Source of the DNA: Burkholderiales bacterium
GTDB taxonomy: Bacteria > Pseudomonadota > Gammaproteobacteria > Burkholderiales > Burkholderiaceae_A
DNA: 11,163 nucleotides
Direction of reading: 5' to 3'
Assembly (NCBI GenBank): GCA_030828265.1
Contig: JAURCW010000022.1
Location: 1-11,163, forward strand
Positions 1 through 8,474 of this stretch are shown here, one piece after another (position 1 is the stretch's first letter; every line of letters starts with the position of its first letter). Under the pieces are notes generated by a model. It was given only the letters and a program-made list of their open reading frames with translations, made no database searches and was not told the DNA's origin. A program made the translations under genes and the position numbers.

Positions 1-324
1 CACCTTACGCTCAACAGGGCCCTTACTTGTGGCGGGGTCTCCCACCTGCTCGCAGACCGCTACTGACTCACCCGACTGAATCAGCTTAACGAGGTAATTT
101 TCGGCGGAGACAACGGGGACGCCTGCCATGACAACCGGCGCACCTGCACTTTGCCCGCGTTGGGTGACGGTGATACCAAGAATCCTAGCGGCCGCAAGGG
201 CATCGTCGTAAAAGAGTTCGTAGAAATCGCCCATGCGGTAAAACAAGAGAGCGTCACTGTGGTCTGCCTTGATGCGCAGGTACTGCTGCATCATGGGGGT
301 GTGGCTGTTTAGGTTCGCAGCCAC
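1..324 (-). CDS. mutS: DNA mismatch repair protein MutS, N-terminal part (cut by window edge)
   Basis: MutS is the cytoplasmic ATPase that binds mismatches and small loops in DNA and recruits MutL. Only the first 108 codons are here, covering the mismatch-recognition domain I. Directly visible are HTPMMQQYL near the N-terminus (residues 8-16), RMGDFYELF (30-38) with the mismatch-wedging Phe-X-Glu (F34, E36), and the segment [19 protein letters not shown] close to the edge. I chose the GTG at 324 because family members carry a short stretch before HTPMM; the ATGs at 294 and 291 would remove it. No clear Shine-Dalgarno precedes the GTG. It lies 5 nt after the suhB stop, so translational coupling to suhB is likely. 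The ATPase domain lies outside the window. Confidence 0.95.
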   Translation of the reverse strand, partial: MAANLNSHTPMMQQYLRIKADHSDALLFYRMGDFYELFYDDALAAARILGITVTQRGQSAGAPVVMAGVPVVSAENYLVKLIQSGESVAVCEQVGDPATSKGPVERKV

Positions 325-329
325 GTGGT

Positions 330-1181
330 TTAGTGGCCAGCAGGCCTTAATCGTTGGGCAAGGTCGGAGGGGGGTAGTTTGTAGCTCGATAGAAGCTGAA
401 CCATCTGTGCAAAAACCTTGGGGCTTCCGGCCACGATATTTTCTGAAAAAAGATAGTCGGAGTCCCCTTTGAAGTTACCAACAAATCCACCGGCCTCGGT
501 AATGAGCAGGGATCCTGCCGCTGCATCCCAGGGCATTAAACCAAGCTCAAAAAAAGCATCGTAACGACCGGCGGCCACATAGGCGAGGTCGATGGCTGCT
601 GCGCCAGGCCGTCGCAGTCCAGCCGCCTTGGTGCTAATTTCCTTAAACATCGCTAAATAGGGGTCCATATGTTCAAGCCGTTTAAAGGGGAATCCTGTGC
701 CAATGAGGGATCCTTCAATGCGGTCTTGACGTGAGACACGGAGTCGTCGGTCGTTAAGAAAGGCACCCTTACCTTTGGATGCAATGAAAAGATCATTACG
801 GCTTGGGTCGTAGACCACTGCCTGGGTGATCTGGCCTTTGTGCATCAGTGCAATGGAGACGGCATAAACAGGCATGCCGTGAATAAAGTTGGTTGTACCG
901 TCAAGTGGGTCAATCACCCAAATGAACTCAGCCTGTTTCGCCTGCTCCTGACTGGCTGCACCGCCGGTCAGCCCTGACTCTTCGCCTAGAAAGCCATGGC
1001 TAGGATAGGCCTGTGAAAGGGTTTCAATAATGACTTTCTCGCAGGCCTCATCAACTTCCGTGACAAAATCATTTTCATCTTTTCGACTTATTCGAACGCG
1101 GTCGATGTCGAGGCTTGCACGATTAATTAACGTGCCGGCTTTGCGTGCGGCTTTCACCGCAGTATTGAGCATTGGATGCAT
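330..1181 (-). CDS. suhB: Inositol-1-monophosphatase family protein SuhB
   Basis: A Mg2+-dependent phosphatase of the inositol monophosphatase family, 283 residues, close to the usual 265-270. The metal-site motifs are complete: GEESG (66-70, metal ligand E67), DPLDGTTN (91-98, ligands D91 and D94), and WDAAAG (218-223, D219) followed by EAGG. In E. coli SuhB also binds NusA and acts in rRNA transcription antitermination and maturation; that is family knowledge, not visible here. The start MHPMLN matches the common N-terminus of proteobacterial SuhB. The ribosome site upstream is poor. It is head to head with the trmJ-like gene with almost no gap, and mutS follows 5 nt after its stop, suggesting a suhB-mutS transcript. 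The last 20 or so residues ([14 protein letters not shown]) are an unremarkable polar tail. Confidence 0.95.
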   Translation of the reverse strand: MHPMLNTAVKAARKAGTLINRASLDIDRVRISRKDENDFVTEVDEACEKVIIETLSQAYPSHGFLGEESGLTGGAASQEQAKQAEFIWVIDPLDGTTNFIHGMPVYAVSIALMHKGQITQAVVYDPSRNDLFIASKGKGAFLNDRRLRVSRQDRIEGSLIGTGFPFKRLEHMDPYLAMFKEISTKAAGLRRPGAAAIDLAYVAAGRYDAFFELGLMPWDAAAGSLLITEAGGFVGNFKGDSDYLFSENIVAGSPKVFAQMVQLLSSYKLPPSDLAQRLRPAGH

Positions 1182-1185
1182 AACA

Positions 1186-2016
1186 GTGGATTTTCAAAGA
1201 GCAGTGCCTAGTGTAGAGCAAGGCCAAGATTCCCAGCGTCTTCGGGCTTTGCTGGACCGTGTGCATTGGGTTTTGGTGAGCCCGAGCCACCCCGGAAATG
1301 TGGGTGCTACGGCCCGGGCGCTTAAGGTCACCGGCTTTTATCAGCTATGGCAGGTGGACGGTAGCTATGACCTCGCCGCCCAGCGTCTGGCCGATCCACA
1401 GGCCGAGGCCATGGCCTCGGGGGCAGACGACCTGCTGCAAAGGGCTCACCATGCTGAGAATCTTGATCAGGCCTTGGCGCCCTGCGTGCTCAGTCTGGCT
1501 TTTACGGCAAGGCCACGCGAGTTTGAGCCACCGAGACGCGCCTTGCAGGATGGGCTTCAAGAGGCATTAGACCTTCTTTGCAGTCATCCCGAGGCGCGTG
1601 TGGCCATGGTCTTTGGCGCCGAGCGCGCCGGCCTCACCAATGACGAGCTCATGAGCTGCAGCCGAGTCTGTGGCCTGTCGGTCAACCCTGGTTTCGGCTC
1701 GCTTAATCTCTCGCAGGCGGTGCAAGTGGTGGCTTATTTTTTTCGGCATCTGGCTCTTCAAGAGGGCCCTGGCGAGCAGGCAAGGCAGCGAATGCCTGCA
1801 GACCCCCGACCATTGGCGCTTGCGCCTGCCGCCTCTGTGCAAGCCCTCTACAGCACACTGGAGCAGCTGGCGTTGGCCTCGGGCTATCTCAATCCTAAGG
1901 AGCCTGGTCGTTTTCGTGACCGGCTGCAAAGGCTAGCTTCGCGAACCCAGCTGCTTGAGGATGAGGCACAGCTTCTCCATGGCCTCAGTCGGGAGATTTT
2001 GAAGCGCCTTGGCTGA
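1186..2016 (+). CDS. trmJ: TrmJ-like tRNA (Cm32/Um32) 2'-O-methyltransferase, SPOUT family
   Basis: A TrmH/SpoU-type RNA methyltransferase; TrmJ methylates the 2'-OH of nucleotide 32 in the anticodon loop of several tRNAs using S-adenosylmethionine. All three SPOUT motifs are visible: [14 protein letters not shown] (motif 1, near the N-terminus), [14 protein letters not shown] (motif 2) and [19 protein letters not shown] (motif 3), which form the knotted cofactor site. A C-terminal helical extension of about 90 residues follows, as is common in TrmJ. The start is uncertain: GTG 1186 (276 aa) or GTG 1204 (270 aa). An AAAGAG lies only 2 nt before 1204, which is too close to be ideal. The open frame runs back to 1030, but that would overlap suhB by about 150 bp and is unlikely. 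cysE follows 20 nt downstream. Close relatives such as TrmL or LasT-type enzymes are possible, but the length and motifs favour TrmJ. Confidence 0.88.
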   Translation: MDFQRAVPSVEQGQDSQRLRALLDRVHWVLVSPSHPGNVGATARALKVTGFYQLWQVDGSYDLAAQRLADPQAEAMASGADDLLQRAHHAENLDQALAPCVLSLAFTARPREFEPPRRALQDGLQEALDLLCSHPEARVAMVFGAERAGLTNDELMSCSRVCGLSVNPGFGSLNLSQAVQVVAYFFRHLALQEGPGEQARQRMPADPRPLALAPAASVQALYSTLEQLALASGYLNPKEPGRFRDRLQRLASRTQLLEDEAQLLHGLSREILKRLG

Positions 2017-2036
2017 ATGCGGTAGGCTTGTTCCCT

Positions 2037-2762
2037 ATGCTCTCAACATTCTTTGAAGATCTTGATACGGTTCTTGAAAAAGACCCTGCGGCGCGCAGCC
2101 GATTCGAGGTGGCAACCTGCTACCCGGGTTTGCATGCCGTCTGGTTTCATCGACTTACCCACGGGCTATGGCAGTCGAACTGGGGACCTTTGCGCTGGCT
2201 CGCCCGGTTTATTGGTCTTTTTGCCCGTTGGCTAACGGGTATCGAGATTCACCCTGGGGCTCGGCTTGGGAGGCGGGTCTTCATCGACCATGGGCTTGGT
2301 GTTGTCATTGGTGAGACCGCTGAGGTCGGTGATGACTGCACAATCTATCAGGGCGTGACGCTCGGGGGGACGGCGCTGGAACGCGGTGCGAAACGCCATC
2401 CTACGCTTGAGGCCGGTGTTGTTATTGGGGCGGGCGCGAAGGTTCTCGGCCCTTTCACCGTGGGCGAGGGTGCCAAGGTCGGCTCCAATGCTGTGGTGGT
2501 GAAGGCGGTTCCCAAGGGTGCGACAGTGGTCGGTATTCCCGCACGGCTTGCCAGTGACGAACCCGGTAAGAGCCCAGCCATGGGTGATCACGAAAGTTTT
2601 GCTGCCTATGGACTTAGCTCAGGCGTGCAAGATCCGCTGGATATCCTGATGCATCAGATGATGGATGAATTAAAGTCGCAGCGCGCGGTTATTGAAGAGC
2701 TTCAGGGCCAGCTCACGAGGTCCAAGCCGGCTGAAGCCCCCGAAACTAGGAAACCTGAATAA
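2037..2762 (+). CDS. cysE: Serine O-acetyltransferase
   Basis: CysE transfers acetyl from acetyl-CoA to L-serine, giving O-acetylserine for cysteine synthesis. The protein has an N-terminal helical part (1-65) with TCYPGLHAV, then a left-handed beta-helix of hexapeptide repeats (about 68-170): GIEIHPGARLG, FIDHGLGVVIGET, GVTLGGT, RHPTLEAGVVIGAGAKVLG. The catalytic His is H85 with acidic partner E70, matching the H158/D143 spacing in E. coli. It is the short form without the long N-terminal region of the enterobacterial enzyme. A tail of about 65 residues ends in an acidic/basic amphipathic helix (PLDILMHQMMDELKSQ...), possibly a coiled coil. I chose ATG 2037 because GGTAGG (2021-2026) lies 10 nt before it and this gives the usual N-terminal length; an in-frame TTG at 2028 is too close to that site. 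Its 3' end overlaps the convergent lpxH by 17 bp. Confidence 0.95.
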   Translation: MLSTFFEDLDTVLEKDPAARSRFEVATCYPGLHAVWFHRLTHGLWQSNWGPLRWLARFIGLFARWLTGIEIHPGARLGRRVFIDHGLGVVIGETAEVGDDCTIYQGVTLGGTALERGAKRHPTLEAGVVIGAGAKVLGPFTVGEGAKVGSNAVVVKAVPKGATVVGIPARLASDEPGKSPAMGDHESFAAYGLSSGVQDPLDILMHQMMDELKSQRAVIEELQGQLTRSKPAEAPETRKPE

Positions 2763-3549
2763 GCTCAGGGCCTTTGCGGGTTAGACGCAAATAACCCCCT
2801 GCATAGTGAGGCGTGCTTGTATCAGAATGGCTTGCATGCCAGTCGGGAATTACCCAACGCATCGTGTCCTCCGCTAAGGGGTAGTTACCCGGCCGATGCG
2901 TGTGTCCGTGAATTAGGCCAATGCATGCGTGGTAGTGGACGCGCCGAAGACACTCCTGCGCATTAACATCCATGATCTCCTCGGCCTTCATGGCCTTGGC
3001 CGCCTGACTTTTTTCGCGAAGCGAATTGGCAAAATCCGCACGACTGGCAAGCGACTTAGCGAGAAACTCGGCCTGCCATGCGGGACTTAAGAGTTTTTCT
3101 CGAAGGTCTTGGTGGGCCTGATCGTCAATGCAAAGGTGGTCGCCATGGCACAGCAACCAACGATGTCCTGCAAACTGCAGCAGGCATTCCTCGGCAAGCG
3201 GTTGGAGGCCAGACCGCTTAAAGAAATCTTGGCCCATTAAGAAGTCGCGGTTACCCGCGACGAAGTAGGCTGCCCCTTTTGACTCTGTAAACGCCTTTAG
3301 CTTTTGGCAGACGGCCTTTGCTGCGCGCACCGTCTCGGGGTACAGATGGTCTTGTTTAAGAAGGTCGTCACCAATCCAGGCATTAAAAAGGTCACCCAGA
3401 ACAAAGAGAGTGTGGGTTGATGCAAGGGCCTCGTCGAGCCAGGCAAGGAAGGGCTCTGTGAGTAAGGGGCATTCCTCGCCCAGATGGACATCCGAGAAGA
3501 AAAGAGGCTCGCTTGCATCGTCAAGTACAAGCGAGCTCAGCGGTTTCAC
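2746..3549 (-). CDS. lpxH: UDP-2,3-diacylglucosamine hydrolase LpxH
   Basis: LpxH cleaves UDP-2,3-diacylglucosamine to lipid X and UMP, the fourth step of lipid A synthesis, at the inner face of the inner membrane; its presence marks a Gram-negative envelope. It is a calcineurin-like metallophosphoesterase with all metal-binding blocks: SDVHLG (19-24; D20, H22), [11 protein letters not shown] (52-62; D53), GNRDFLMG (99-106; N100), CHGD (134-137; H135) and GHTHRP (215-220; H216, H218). At 267 residues it is slightly longer than the usual 240 or so, through an N-terminal stretch of about 15 residues. It begins with GTG, whose last two bases form part of the TGA stop of the upstream TPR-cyclophilin gene (GTGA overlap), so translational coupling is expected; no strong Shine-Dalgarno is visible. 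It converges on cysE. Confidence 0.95.
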   Translation of the reverse strand: MKPLSSLVLDDASEPLFFSDVHLGEECPLLTEPFLAWLDEALASTHTLFVLGDLFNAWIGDDLLKQDHLYPETVRAAKAVCQKLKAFTESKGAAYFVAGNRDFLMGQDFFKRSGLQPLAEECLLQFAGHRWLLCHGDHLCIDDQAHQDLREKLLSPAWQAEFLAKSLASRADFANSLREKSQAAKAMKAEEIMDVNAQECLRRVHYHACIGLIHGHTHRPGNYPLAEDTMRWVIPDWHASHSDTSTPHYAGGYLRLTRKGPELIQVS

Positions 3550-4784
3550 TTCAAAACCGAGGCCGACTCGATAACGACCGCCTCAACAGGGACATTCTCG
3601 TGAAAGCCTTTGGTTGCGGTCTTTACCGCACGAATTTTGTCGACGATGTCTTTGCCCTCGACCACCTCACCAAACACCGCATAGCCCCAGCCGCGTTGGG
3701 TAGGTGCCGTATGGTCAAGAAAGTCGTTGTCTGCAACGTTAATAAAGAACTGTGCGGTTGCCGAATGAGGGTCGCCGGTTCGCGCCATGGCAACGGTATA
3801 AGACTTATTCTTCAAGCCGTTATTGGCCTCGTTCTCGATGGGATCTTTGGTGTCTTTCTGGCTCATCGAGACGTCAAAACCACCGCCTTGAATCATGAAG
3901 CCATCAATTACGCGATGAAAAATCGTGCCATTAAAGTGCCCGTCGTTCACATAATTTAAGAAGTTAGCCACGGTCTTTGGAGCCTTCTCGTCGTTAAGTT
4001 GCAGCTTGATGCTGCCCATTGAGGTTTTAAGTTCAACCATTGGTTTTGCCTTTCGTGAGCTTGTTTGGGGTTTGACAATAGGAAGAAAGCCTTCCCGTGT
4101 TCGAGGTGGAAGTTCGTCGTAACGAACAGGCGCTTGTAATTCTGAGGGGTTGGAAGGCTGACTTAGCCGCGCTGAGGGAATGTTTAACAAATAATCGCGT
4201 TTAGGCCGAACAAAGGCTGATGCTCCTTGCGCCCTGGCACCCGCCTCGTAGGCCTTTAAGGCCAACTGAACGTAAAGGTCGCCCAGGTTCTCATGGGCCA
4301 GGCCGTAGTCAGGGCGATTCACAATGGCGCGCTCAAGCGCTTGTTGTGCTCGCTCGGGCTGCCCCAGGCGCAGATAAAGAACCGCCAGGTTGTTGTAAGG
4401 CTCTGCCAGTTCGGGGAATTCATCCACCAAAGACTCAAAGGCTGCAATGGCCTTTTCGGGAGATTGCGTGTCAGCAAGCACCATGGCCTCAAGAAAACGC
4501 CACTGCGGGTCACGGGGGTTGGTTTCAAGGTTTTTTTCAATGAGCGGCCTTGCGCGGTCGTACTGTCGAAGCTCGATGAGATCGGTTGCCTCTCGAATGG
4601 ACTGCGAGAGCAATGGGGCTTGATCGCTTGGAAGGTTAATGACTTGGGCAAGGCTTGGGTTACTACCAAGTAGGCCAAGGCTTAAAAGTGCGGCTGAGCA
4701 CAAGCTGACCAGCGCGAAAACAAGTGTGCGTAACCCCTTCAAGGGTAGCCTGTGAAACTTTGTTCTGATTGACGTAAACAACAT
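3546..4784 (-). CDS. Exported TPR-repeat protein fused to a PpiB-type cyclophilin (peptidyl-prolyl cis-trans isomerase)
   Basis: A 412-residue fusion. Residues 1-46 look like a signal peptide: a basic n-region (R7, K9, R12, K16, R19), a hydrophobic core at about 20-40 and a likely cleavage after S-L-A (44-46). Residues about 62-185 hold three to four TPR units (e.g. [20 protein letters not shown]), protein-binding helical repeats. A low-complexity linker follows (about 200-248), then a complete cyclophilin domain (249-412) with [13 protein letters not shown] (289-301; R291, F296 and Q299 match the catalytic R55, F60 and Q63 of human CypA) and AQFFIN (344-349). The domain resembles cytoplasmic PpiB rather than exported PpiA and is exactly E. 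coli PpiB length. The start has a consensus Shine-Dalgarno. In Burkholderiales I would expect separate TPR, ppiA and ppiB genes here, so I infer a gene fusion with loss of ppiA. A periplasmic chaperone role is likely for the full-length form. It is coupled to lpxH by GTGA. Confidence 0.9.
   Translation of the reverse strand: MLFTSIRTKFHRLPLKGLRTLVFALVSLCSAALLSLGLLGSNPSLAQVINLPSDQAPLLSQSIREATDLIELRQYDRARPLIEKNLETNPRDPQWRFLEAMVLADTQSPEKAIAAFESLVDEFPELAEPYNNLAVLYLRLGQPERAQQALERAIVNRPDYGLAHENLGDLYVQLALKAYEAGARAQGASAFVRPKRDYLLNIPSARLSQPSNPSELQAPVRYDELPPRTREGFLPIVKPQTSSRKAKPMVELKTSMGSIKLQLNDEKAPKTVANFLNYVNDGHFNGTIFHRVIDGFMIQGGGFDVSMSQKDTKDPIENEANNGLKNKSYTVAMARTGDPHSATAQFFINVADNDFLDHTAPTQRGWGYAVFGEVVEGKDIVDKIRAVKTATKGFHENVPVEAVVIESASVLK
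4049..4054 (-). promoter_or_regulatory. Internal ribosome binding site before an in-frame ATG that would give free PpiB
   Basis: The minus strand reads GAAAGG, then 8 nt, then ATG at 4040. This ATG is codon 249 of the fusion gene and sits exactly where a stand-alone PpiB begins (MVELKTSMG). Initiation here would make a 164-residue cyclophilin (3546-4040) without signal peptide or TPRs, hence cytoplasmic. The motif also encodes Arg-Lys-Ala in the linker, so it could be a relic of the ancestral ppiB start or a working second start. The sequence alone does not decide between these. Confidence 0.5.
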
Positions 4785-4847
4785 TCAGCCTGCCTCCTTG
4801 ATCAAGCGAGCCTTGCTTTTGAATTTGATTTTGCAATAAGCCCTAGA
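4785..4847. promoter_or_regulatory. Divergent intergenic region between the TPR-cyclophilin gene and cysS
   Basis: These 63 bp separate two divergent units and must contain, or closely neighbour, both promoters. For cysS a weak candidate is TTGCTT (4813-4818), a 16-nt spacer, and AATAAG (4835-4840), which would start RNA very near the ATG at 4848; accordingly there is no good Shine-Dalgarno before cysS. No convincing sigma-70 pair is seen for the minus strand. I see no T-box leader or attenuator hairpin ahead of cysS. The promoter assignment is tentative. Confidence 0.3.
4793..4799 (-). promoter_or_regulatory. Consensus Shine-Dalgarno for the TPR-cyclophilin gene
   Basis: The minus strand reads AAGGAGG, with 8 nt to the ATG at 4784. 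It is the strongest ribosome site in the window and fixes the start, including the long basic n-region of the signal peptide. Confidence 0.85.
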
Positions 4848-6329
4848 ATGCCAGAAGTTTTACAGAAGATCCGACCCTTGAAAATCTACAATTCTTTAAC
4901 GCGCTCCAAGGAGCCCCTTGTTCCTATTGAGCCCGGGCATGTTCGTCTGTATGTCTGCGGCCTAACAGTCTACGATTTTTGCCACATTGGCCATGCGCGG
5001 GTATTGGTTGTATTTGACATGGTGCGTCGCTGGCTTGAGGCCTCGGGTTATAGGGTGACTTATGTTCGCAATATCACCGATATCGACGACAAAATCATTC
5101 GCCGTGCAGGTAAAAACAACGAGCCTATTGGTGCCCTTACTCAGCGGATGGTTGAGGCCACCAATGAGGATGCTCAAGCACTTGGTGTCCTACCTCCTCA
5201 CCATGAGCCTCGTGCTACGCAGTTTGTGCCTGAGATGCTTGAGCTTATTCAAAGGCTTCAGGTCAACGGCCATGCCTACCAAGATGCAGACGGTTCCGGC
5301 CAGCCGGGGGATGTTCATTTTTCGGTCCGCAGTTTCCCCGGCTACGGCAAGCTCTCTGGTAAGTCGGTCGATGAGCTTCGAGCAGGCGAGCGGGTTGCTG
5401 TGACTGACGGTAAGCGCGACCCATTGGACTTCGTTCTTTGGAAGCGTGCCAAGCCCGAGGAGCCCAAAGAAGCGGTTTGGTCCTCGCCGTATGGTTTGGG
5501 AAGACCGGGCTGGCATATTGAGTGCTCGGCCATGAGTTGCAGCCTTTTAGGCAAACACTTCGATATCCATGGTGGCGGGGCTGACCTGCAGTTCCCGCAT
5601 CACGAGAATGAAATTGCGCAGTCTGAAGGAGCGTATAGCAAAGAGACGGGAAAGCCCTTTGTGAACCTTTGGATGCACAACGGCTTTGTCAACATAGACG
5701 ATGAAAAGATGTCGAAGTCCTTGGGTAACTTTTTCACAGTGCGCGATGTCCTTGCCCATGTGGACGCGGAAGTGGTCCGTTTCTTCATCTTAAAGACGCA
5801 ATACCGAAGCCCCATTAATTACTCCGATGCTGCTTTGCAAGAGGCTCGTGCGGGTCTGCACCGTCTTTACACAGCTCTGCAGCTCGCGGGTGTGAACTCC
5901 GGGCTTGAAGAGGGTTCGCAGCAAAAGCAAGACCTTATAAACAAAGCCCTTGCCTCAGATCATCCTCAGGTGCTGGCCTTTCGGCTGGCCATGCAGGACG
6001 ACTTCAACACGCCAGAGGCAATTGCCGCGCTCTTTGGAATCGCCTCCGAGTTGAACCGACAGGCAGACGCTGCGCTTGGAGAGCTTCTCAGGGGCCTAGC
6101 AGCGGTTCTAGGGCTTTTGCTCCGTGCGCCGGAAGTCGCTAAAAAAGCGGCGGGTCGCCAAGCCATGCAGGGTTTAAGCGATGAGGTTATTGAGCAAAAA
6201 GTTCAGCAACGGCTTGAGGCTAAAAAAGCAAAAGACTTCACCCGGGCCGATGCCATCCGAGATGAACTTACGAATCAGGGCGTTATCGTTGAAGATGGCC
6301 CCCAGGGTAGCCGCTGGCGCAGGGCCTAG
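4848..6329 (+). CDS. cysS: Cysteinyl-tRNA synthetase
   Basis: This class I synthetase joins cysteine to tRNA-Cys. At 493 residues it is a little longer than E. coli CysS (461), mainly through about 9 residues at the N-terminus and small insertions. The signature motifs are HIGH (46-49) and KMSKS (287-291). The zinc site that selects cysteine is intact: C37, C226, H251 and E255, with the same spacing between the last three as in E. coli (C209, H234, E238). NITDIDDKI (75-83) and [19 protein letters not shown] are highly conserved family stretches. The C-terminal part (about 370-493) is the helical anticodon-binding DALR region and ends in a small basic domain ([13 protein letters not shown]). 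It starts a plus-strand run with accA, tilS and lysC. The start at ATG 4848 is supported by the N-terminal pattern ([12 protein letters not shown]) rather than by a ribosome site. Confidence 0.97.
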   Translation: MPEVLQKIRPLKIYNSLTRSKEPLVPIEPGHVRLYVCGLTVYDFCHIGHARVLVVFDMVRRWLEASGYRVTYVRNITDIDDKIIRRAGKNNEPIGALTQRMVEATNEDAQALGVLPPHHEPRATQFVPEMLELIQRLQVNGHAYQDADGSGQPGDVHFSVRSFPGYGKLSGKSVDELRAGERVAVTDGKRDPLDFVLWKRAKPEEPKEAVWSSPYGLGRPGWHIECSAMSCSLLGKHFDIHGGGADLQFPHHENEIAQSEGAYSKETGKPFVNLWMHNGFVNIDDEKMSKSLGNFFTVRDVLAHVDAEVVRFFILKTQYRSPINYSDAALQEARAGLHRLYTALQLAGVNSGLEEGSQQKQDLINKALASDHPQVLAFRLAMQDDFNTPEAIAALFGIASELNRQADAALGELLRGLAAVLGLLLRAPEVAKKAAGRQAMQGLSDEVIEQKVQQRLEAKKAKDFTRADAIRDELTNQGVIVEDGPQGSRWRRA

Positions 6330-6368
6330 CCTGACTCTTTGAGCCTTAATTTAGAGGACAATAGGGCC

Positions 6369-7343
6369 ATGACAAAACCGATGTTCTTAGAGTTTGAGAA
6401 GTCTGTGGCTGACCTGGAGTCAAAGATTCAGGAGCTTCAGTTCACCCAGGCCGATGGCGCCGTCGATATTTCTGACGAAATTCAAAAGCTTCGCGAGAAG
6501 GCCGATGTGCAAATTAAAGAGCTCTATGCCCAGCTCTCGCCTTGGCAAATTTCCCAGGTGGCGCGCCATCCGCAACGTCCTTACACCCTTGATTACATCG
6601 AGAAGGCGTTCACAGACTTCAAAGAGCTTCATGGTGATCGAGGTTTTGCTGACGACCCTGCCATTGTTGGGGGGCTTGCTAGGCTTGATGGGCGTTCGGT
6701 GATGGTCATTGGCCATCAAAAGGGCCGCGATCTTAAAGAGCGTACTTTCCGTAATTTCGGTATGCCACGACCTGAGGGCTATCGCAAGGCCGAGCGTCTT
6801 ATGAAACTTGCAGAGCGCTTTAATCTGCCGGTTATAACGCTTATTGACACCCCAGGAGCCTACCCCGGCATTGGGGCGGAAGAGCGAGGGCAGAGCGAGG
6901 CCATCGGACGTAATCTATTCGTTATGGCGGGCCTGCGTGTTCCTATTGTGGGCGCTGTCATTGGTGAGGGGGGGTCAGGAGGTGCACTTGCAATTGCGGT
7001 TGCCGACCACCTGGTGATGATGCAGTACGCGACCTATTCCGTGATCTCGCCAGAGGGTTGCGCATCCATACTCTGGAAGAAGGCTGAAAAGGCCGCGGAG
7101 GCGGCTGAGGCTCTTGGTGTTACGGCGCCCAAGCTAAAGTCTCTGGGACTGATCGATAAGGTGGTGAATGAACCCTTGGGCGGAGCCCATCGTGCTCCGG
7201 CCAAAGCAGCCGATGCCTTGAAGAAGGCCTTGCTTGATGGCCTTTCGCAGGTCGAGGGGCTTGACGCCGATGCGCTGGTTGCCAGGCGACAGCAACGCGT
7301 TCGCGCTTATGGACGTGTTAAGCAGCCTGCGGTGAAGGCCTAA
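6369..7343 (+). CDS. accA: Acetyl-CoA carboxylase carboxyltransferase subunit alpha
   Basis: AccA pairs with AccD in the carboxyltransferase half of acetyl-CoA carboxylase, moving CO2 from biotinylated AccB to acetyl-CoA to make malonyl-CoA for fatty acids. The protein has 324 residues, the usual length. The N-terminal helices start with the family pattern [18 protein letters not shown]. The crotonase-like core carries [18 protein letters not shown] (158-174), the oxyanion-hole region [10 protein letters not shown] (199-208) and [15 protein letters not shown] chose ATG 6369 because AGAGGA (6353-6358) lies 10 nt before it; the open frame extends to a TTG at 6339, which gives an atypical N-terminus. 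It lies 39 nt after cysS, where many Burkholderiales carry a DNA glycosylase gene, and 5 nt before tilS. The C-terminal 30 residues are Ala/Arg-rich and variable in the family. Confidence 0.97.
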   Translation: MTKPMFLEFEKSVADLESKIQELQFTQADGAVDISDEIQKLREKADVQIKELYAQLSPWQISQVARHPQRPYTLDYIEKAFTDFKELHGDRGFADDPAIVGGLARLDGRSVMVIGHQKGRDLKERTFRNFGMPRPEGYRKAERLMKLAERFNLPVITLIDTPGAYPGIGAEERGQSEAIGRNLFVMAGLRVPIVGAVIGEGGSGGALAIAVADHLVMMQYATYSVISPEGCASILWKKAEKAAEAAEALGVTAPKLKSLGLIDKVVNEPLGGAHRAPAKAADALKKALLDGLSQVEGLDADALVARRQQRVRAYGRVKQPAVKA

Positions 7344-7348
7344 GCCCT

Positions 7349-8467
7349 TTGTCCTTGGGCTCTCCAGGCACGGCGAGGTTTGATCACCCTGTTTTCGAAG
7401 CCCTTGTGGGTGCAGGCGCATGCTTTAAGGTCGAAGACCTTCTAAGTCGCACACTTTTCGTTGGCTTTTCTGGAGGGCTTGACTCCTCGGTGCTCACGCA
7501 TGCCCTTGCACAGGTGATGCCTCCGCAGGGTGTTCGGCTTAAGGCCATTCACGTCAATCATCGATTGCAGCCAGCTGCCATGCAGTTTGAACGTCACTGC
7601 CGCGAGGTCGCGGAACTTTGGGGGCTTTCACTGGCTGTAAAACGTCCCGCTCAAGTTCGGGGGCAGGCCCAAGAGCTTGGTCTTGAGGCAAGCGCGAGGC
7701 TACGTCGTTACGCTGCCTTTGAACAGGCCATGGGACTACGCGATGAATTAGGAGGGCTGAAAACCTATCGCCTAGCAGATTCGCAAGCGAGGCAGCACCA
7801 TACTGACACAAGCCAGTGGCCTGTTTTATTGCTTGCCCATCATGCCAACGATCAGGTCGAGACCGCGCTCTTGCAGTGGATGCGAGGAGCGGGCCTTGAA
7901 GGGTTGACTGCCATGCCCGTGCTTAGTCAACGAGTGGGCTACTTTCTGTGGCGCCCGCTTCTTTCCCTTACGCGAACCAGTTTGGAAGACTATGCAGGCC
8001 GCTATAAGCTTCCTTTCATTGAAGACCCCAGCAACACACTGCTTGATCAAGATCGAAATAAGCTACGCCAGCAGATCTTCCCTGTGCTTAACGCCATGCG
8101 CCCTGGCGCCATTTCCGCCATGACCCGCAGTCTTCAGCATCTTCAACAGGCCCGCGGGTTGCTTGAGCAGCTTGATCAGGAAGATCTTACGGGTTGTGTC
8201 CAGCCCGAGGGGCTGAGCCTCGCCGCTTTACTCAACCTATCTGAGCCACGCCAGCTACGAACATTGAGGGCCTGGCTGGTCAGCACTCAGAGGGTGCCGG
8301 GCACCTCCATGCCACCGGCCCGCCGGCTTGAGGAGTTTCTGCGGCAGTTGCGAACCGCTCGGGCGGGTCGTCGTCCCGTATTGGCTGTCGCAGCCCCCTC
8401 CACTGGAGGCGTCGCGTCGTTTCGGGTAAGGTTGCGAGCTGGATTTCTTACGGTGGAATGGATTTAA
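7349..8467 (+). CDS. tilS: tRNA(Ile)-lysidine synthase TilS
   Basis: TilS uses ATP and lysine to convert C34 of the CAU-anticodon tRNA-Ile to lysidine, so that it reads AUA and is charged with Ile rather than Met. The N-type ATP-pyrophosphatase P-loop SGGLDSS is at 41-47, HVNHRL at 68-73, HHANDQVET at 164-172 and RGAGLEGLTAMP at 179-190. The C-terminal part (about 220-372) is divergent and shorter than in E. coli (432 residues), which is common for betaproteobacterial forms. Two oddities: the usual H-x-D-D-Q signature reads H-A-N-D-Q, with Asn at position 167, and an insertion of about 15-20 residues (about 133-156, His/Gln-rich) precedes it. The start is uncertain: TTG 7349 has GAAGG (7334-7338) 10 nt upstream; TTG 7355 and GTG 7406 are alternatives in frame. 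It sits 5 nt after accA and 7 nt before lysC. Confidence 0.93.
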   Translation: MSLGSPGTARFDHPVFEALVGAGACFKVEDLLSRTLFVGFSGGLDSSVLTHALAQVMPPQGVRLKAIHVNHRLQPAAMQFERHCREVAELWGLSLAVKRPAQVRGQAQELGLEASARLRRYAAFEQAMGLRDELGGLKTYRLADSQARQHHTDTSQWPVLLLAHHANDQVETALLQWMRGAGLEGLTAMPVLSQRVGYFLWRPLLSLTRTSLEDYAGRYKLPFIEDPSNTLLDQDRNKLRQQIFPVLNAMRPGAISAMTRSLQHLQQARGLLEQLDQEDLTGCVQPEGLSLAALLNLSEPRQLRTLRAWLVSTQRVPGTSMPPARRLEEFLRQLRTARAGRRPVLAVAAPSTGGVASFRVRLRAGFLTVEWI

Positions 8468-8474
8468 AACGTTT

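Noticed and set aside
1122..1130. TTAATTAA palindrome in suhB as a regulatory site
   Set aside because: It is a short AT palindrome within coding sequence, and its inner bases do not extend the flanking GCACG/CGTGC symmetry.
1030..1185. Longer N-terminus for the TrmJ-like protein, opening at ATG 1030
   Set aside because: It would overlap divergent suhB by about 150 bp, and the added residues do not resemble the family, whose conserved part begins near [11 protein letters not shown].
2028..2036. TTG 2028 as the cysE start
   Set aside because: The GGTAGG ribosome site is only 1 nt away from it, while ATG 2037 has 10-nt spacing and the usual N-terminal length.
3513..3959. A 148-codon plus-strand open frame opposite the cyclophilin region
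   Set aside because: It is the antisense shadow of a clearly real domain, with no recognisable motif and no ribosome site worth noting.
6339..6368. TTG 6339 as the accA start
   Set aside because: ATG 6369 has a better-placed AGAGGA and gives the normal AccA N-terminus and length.
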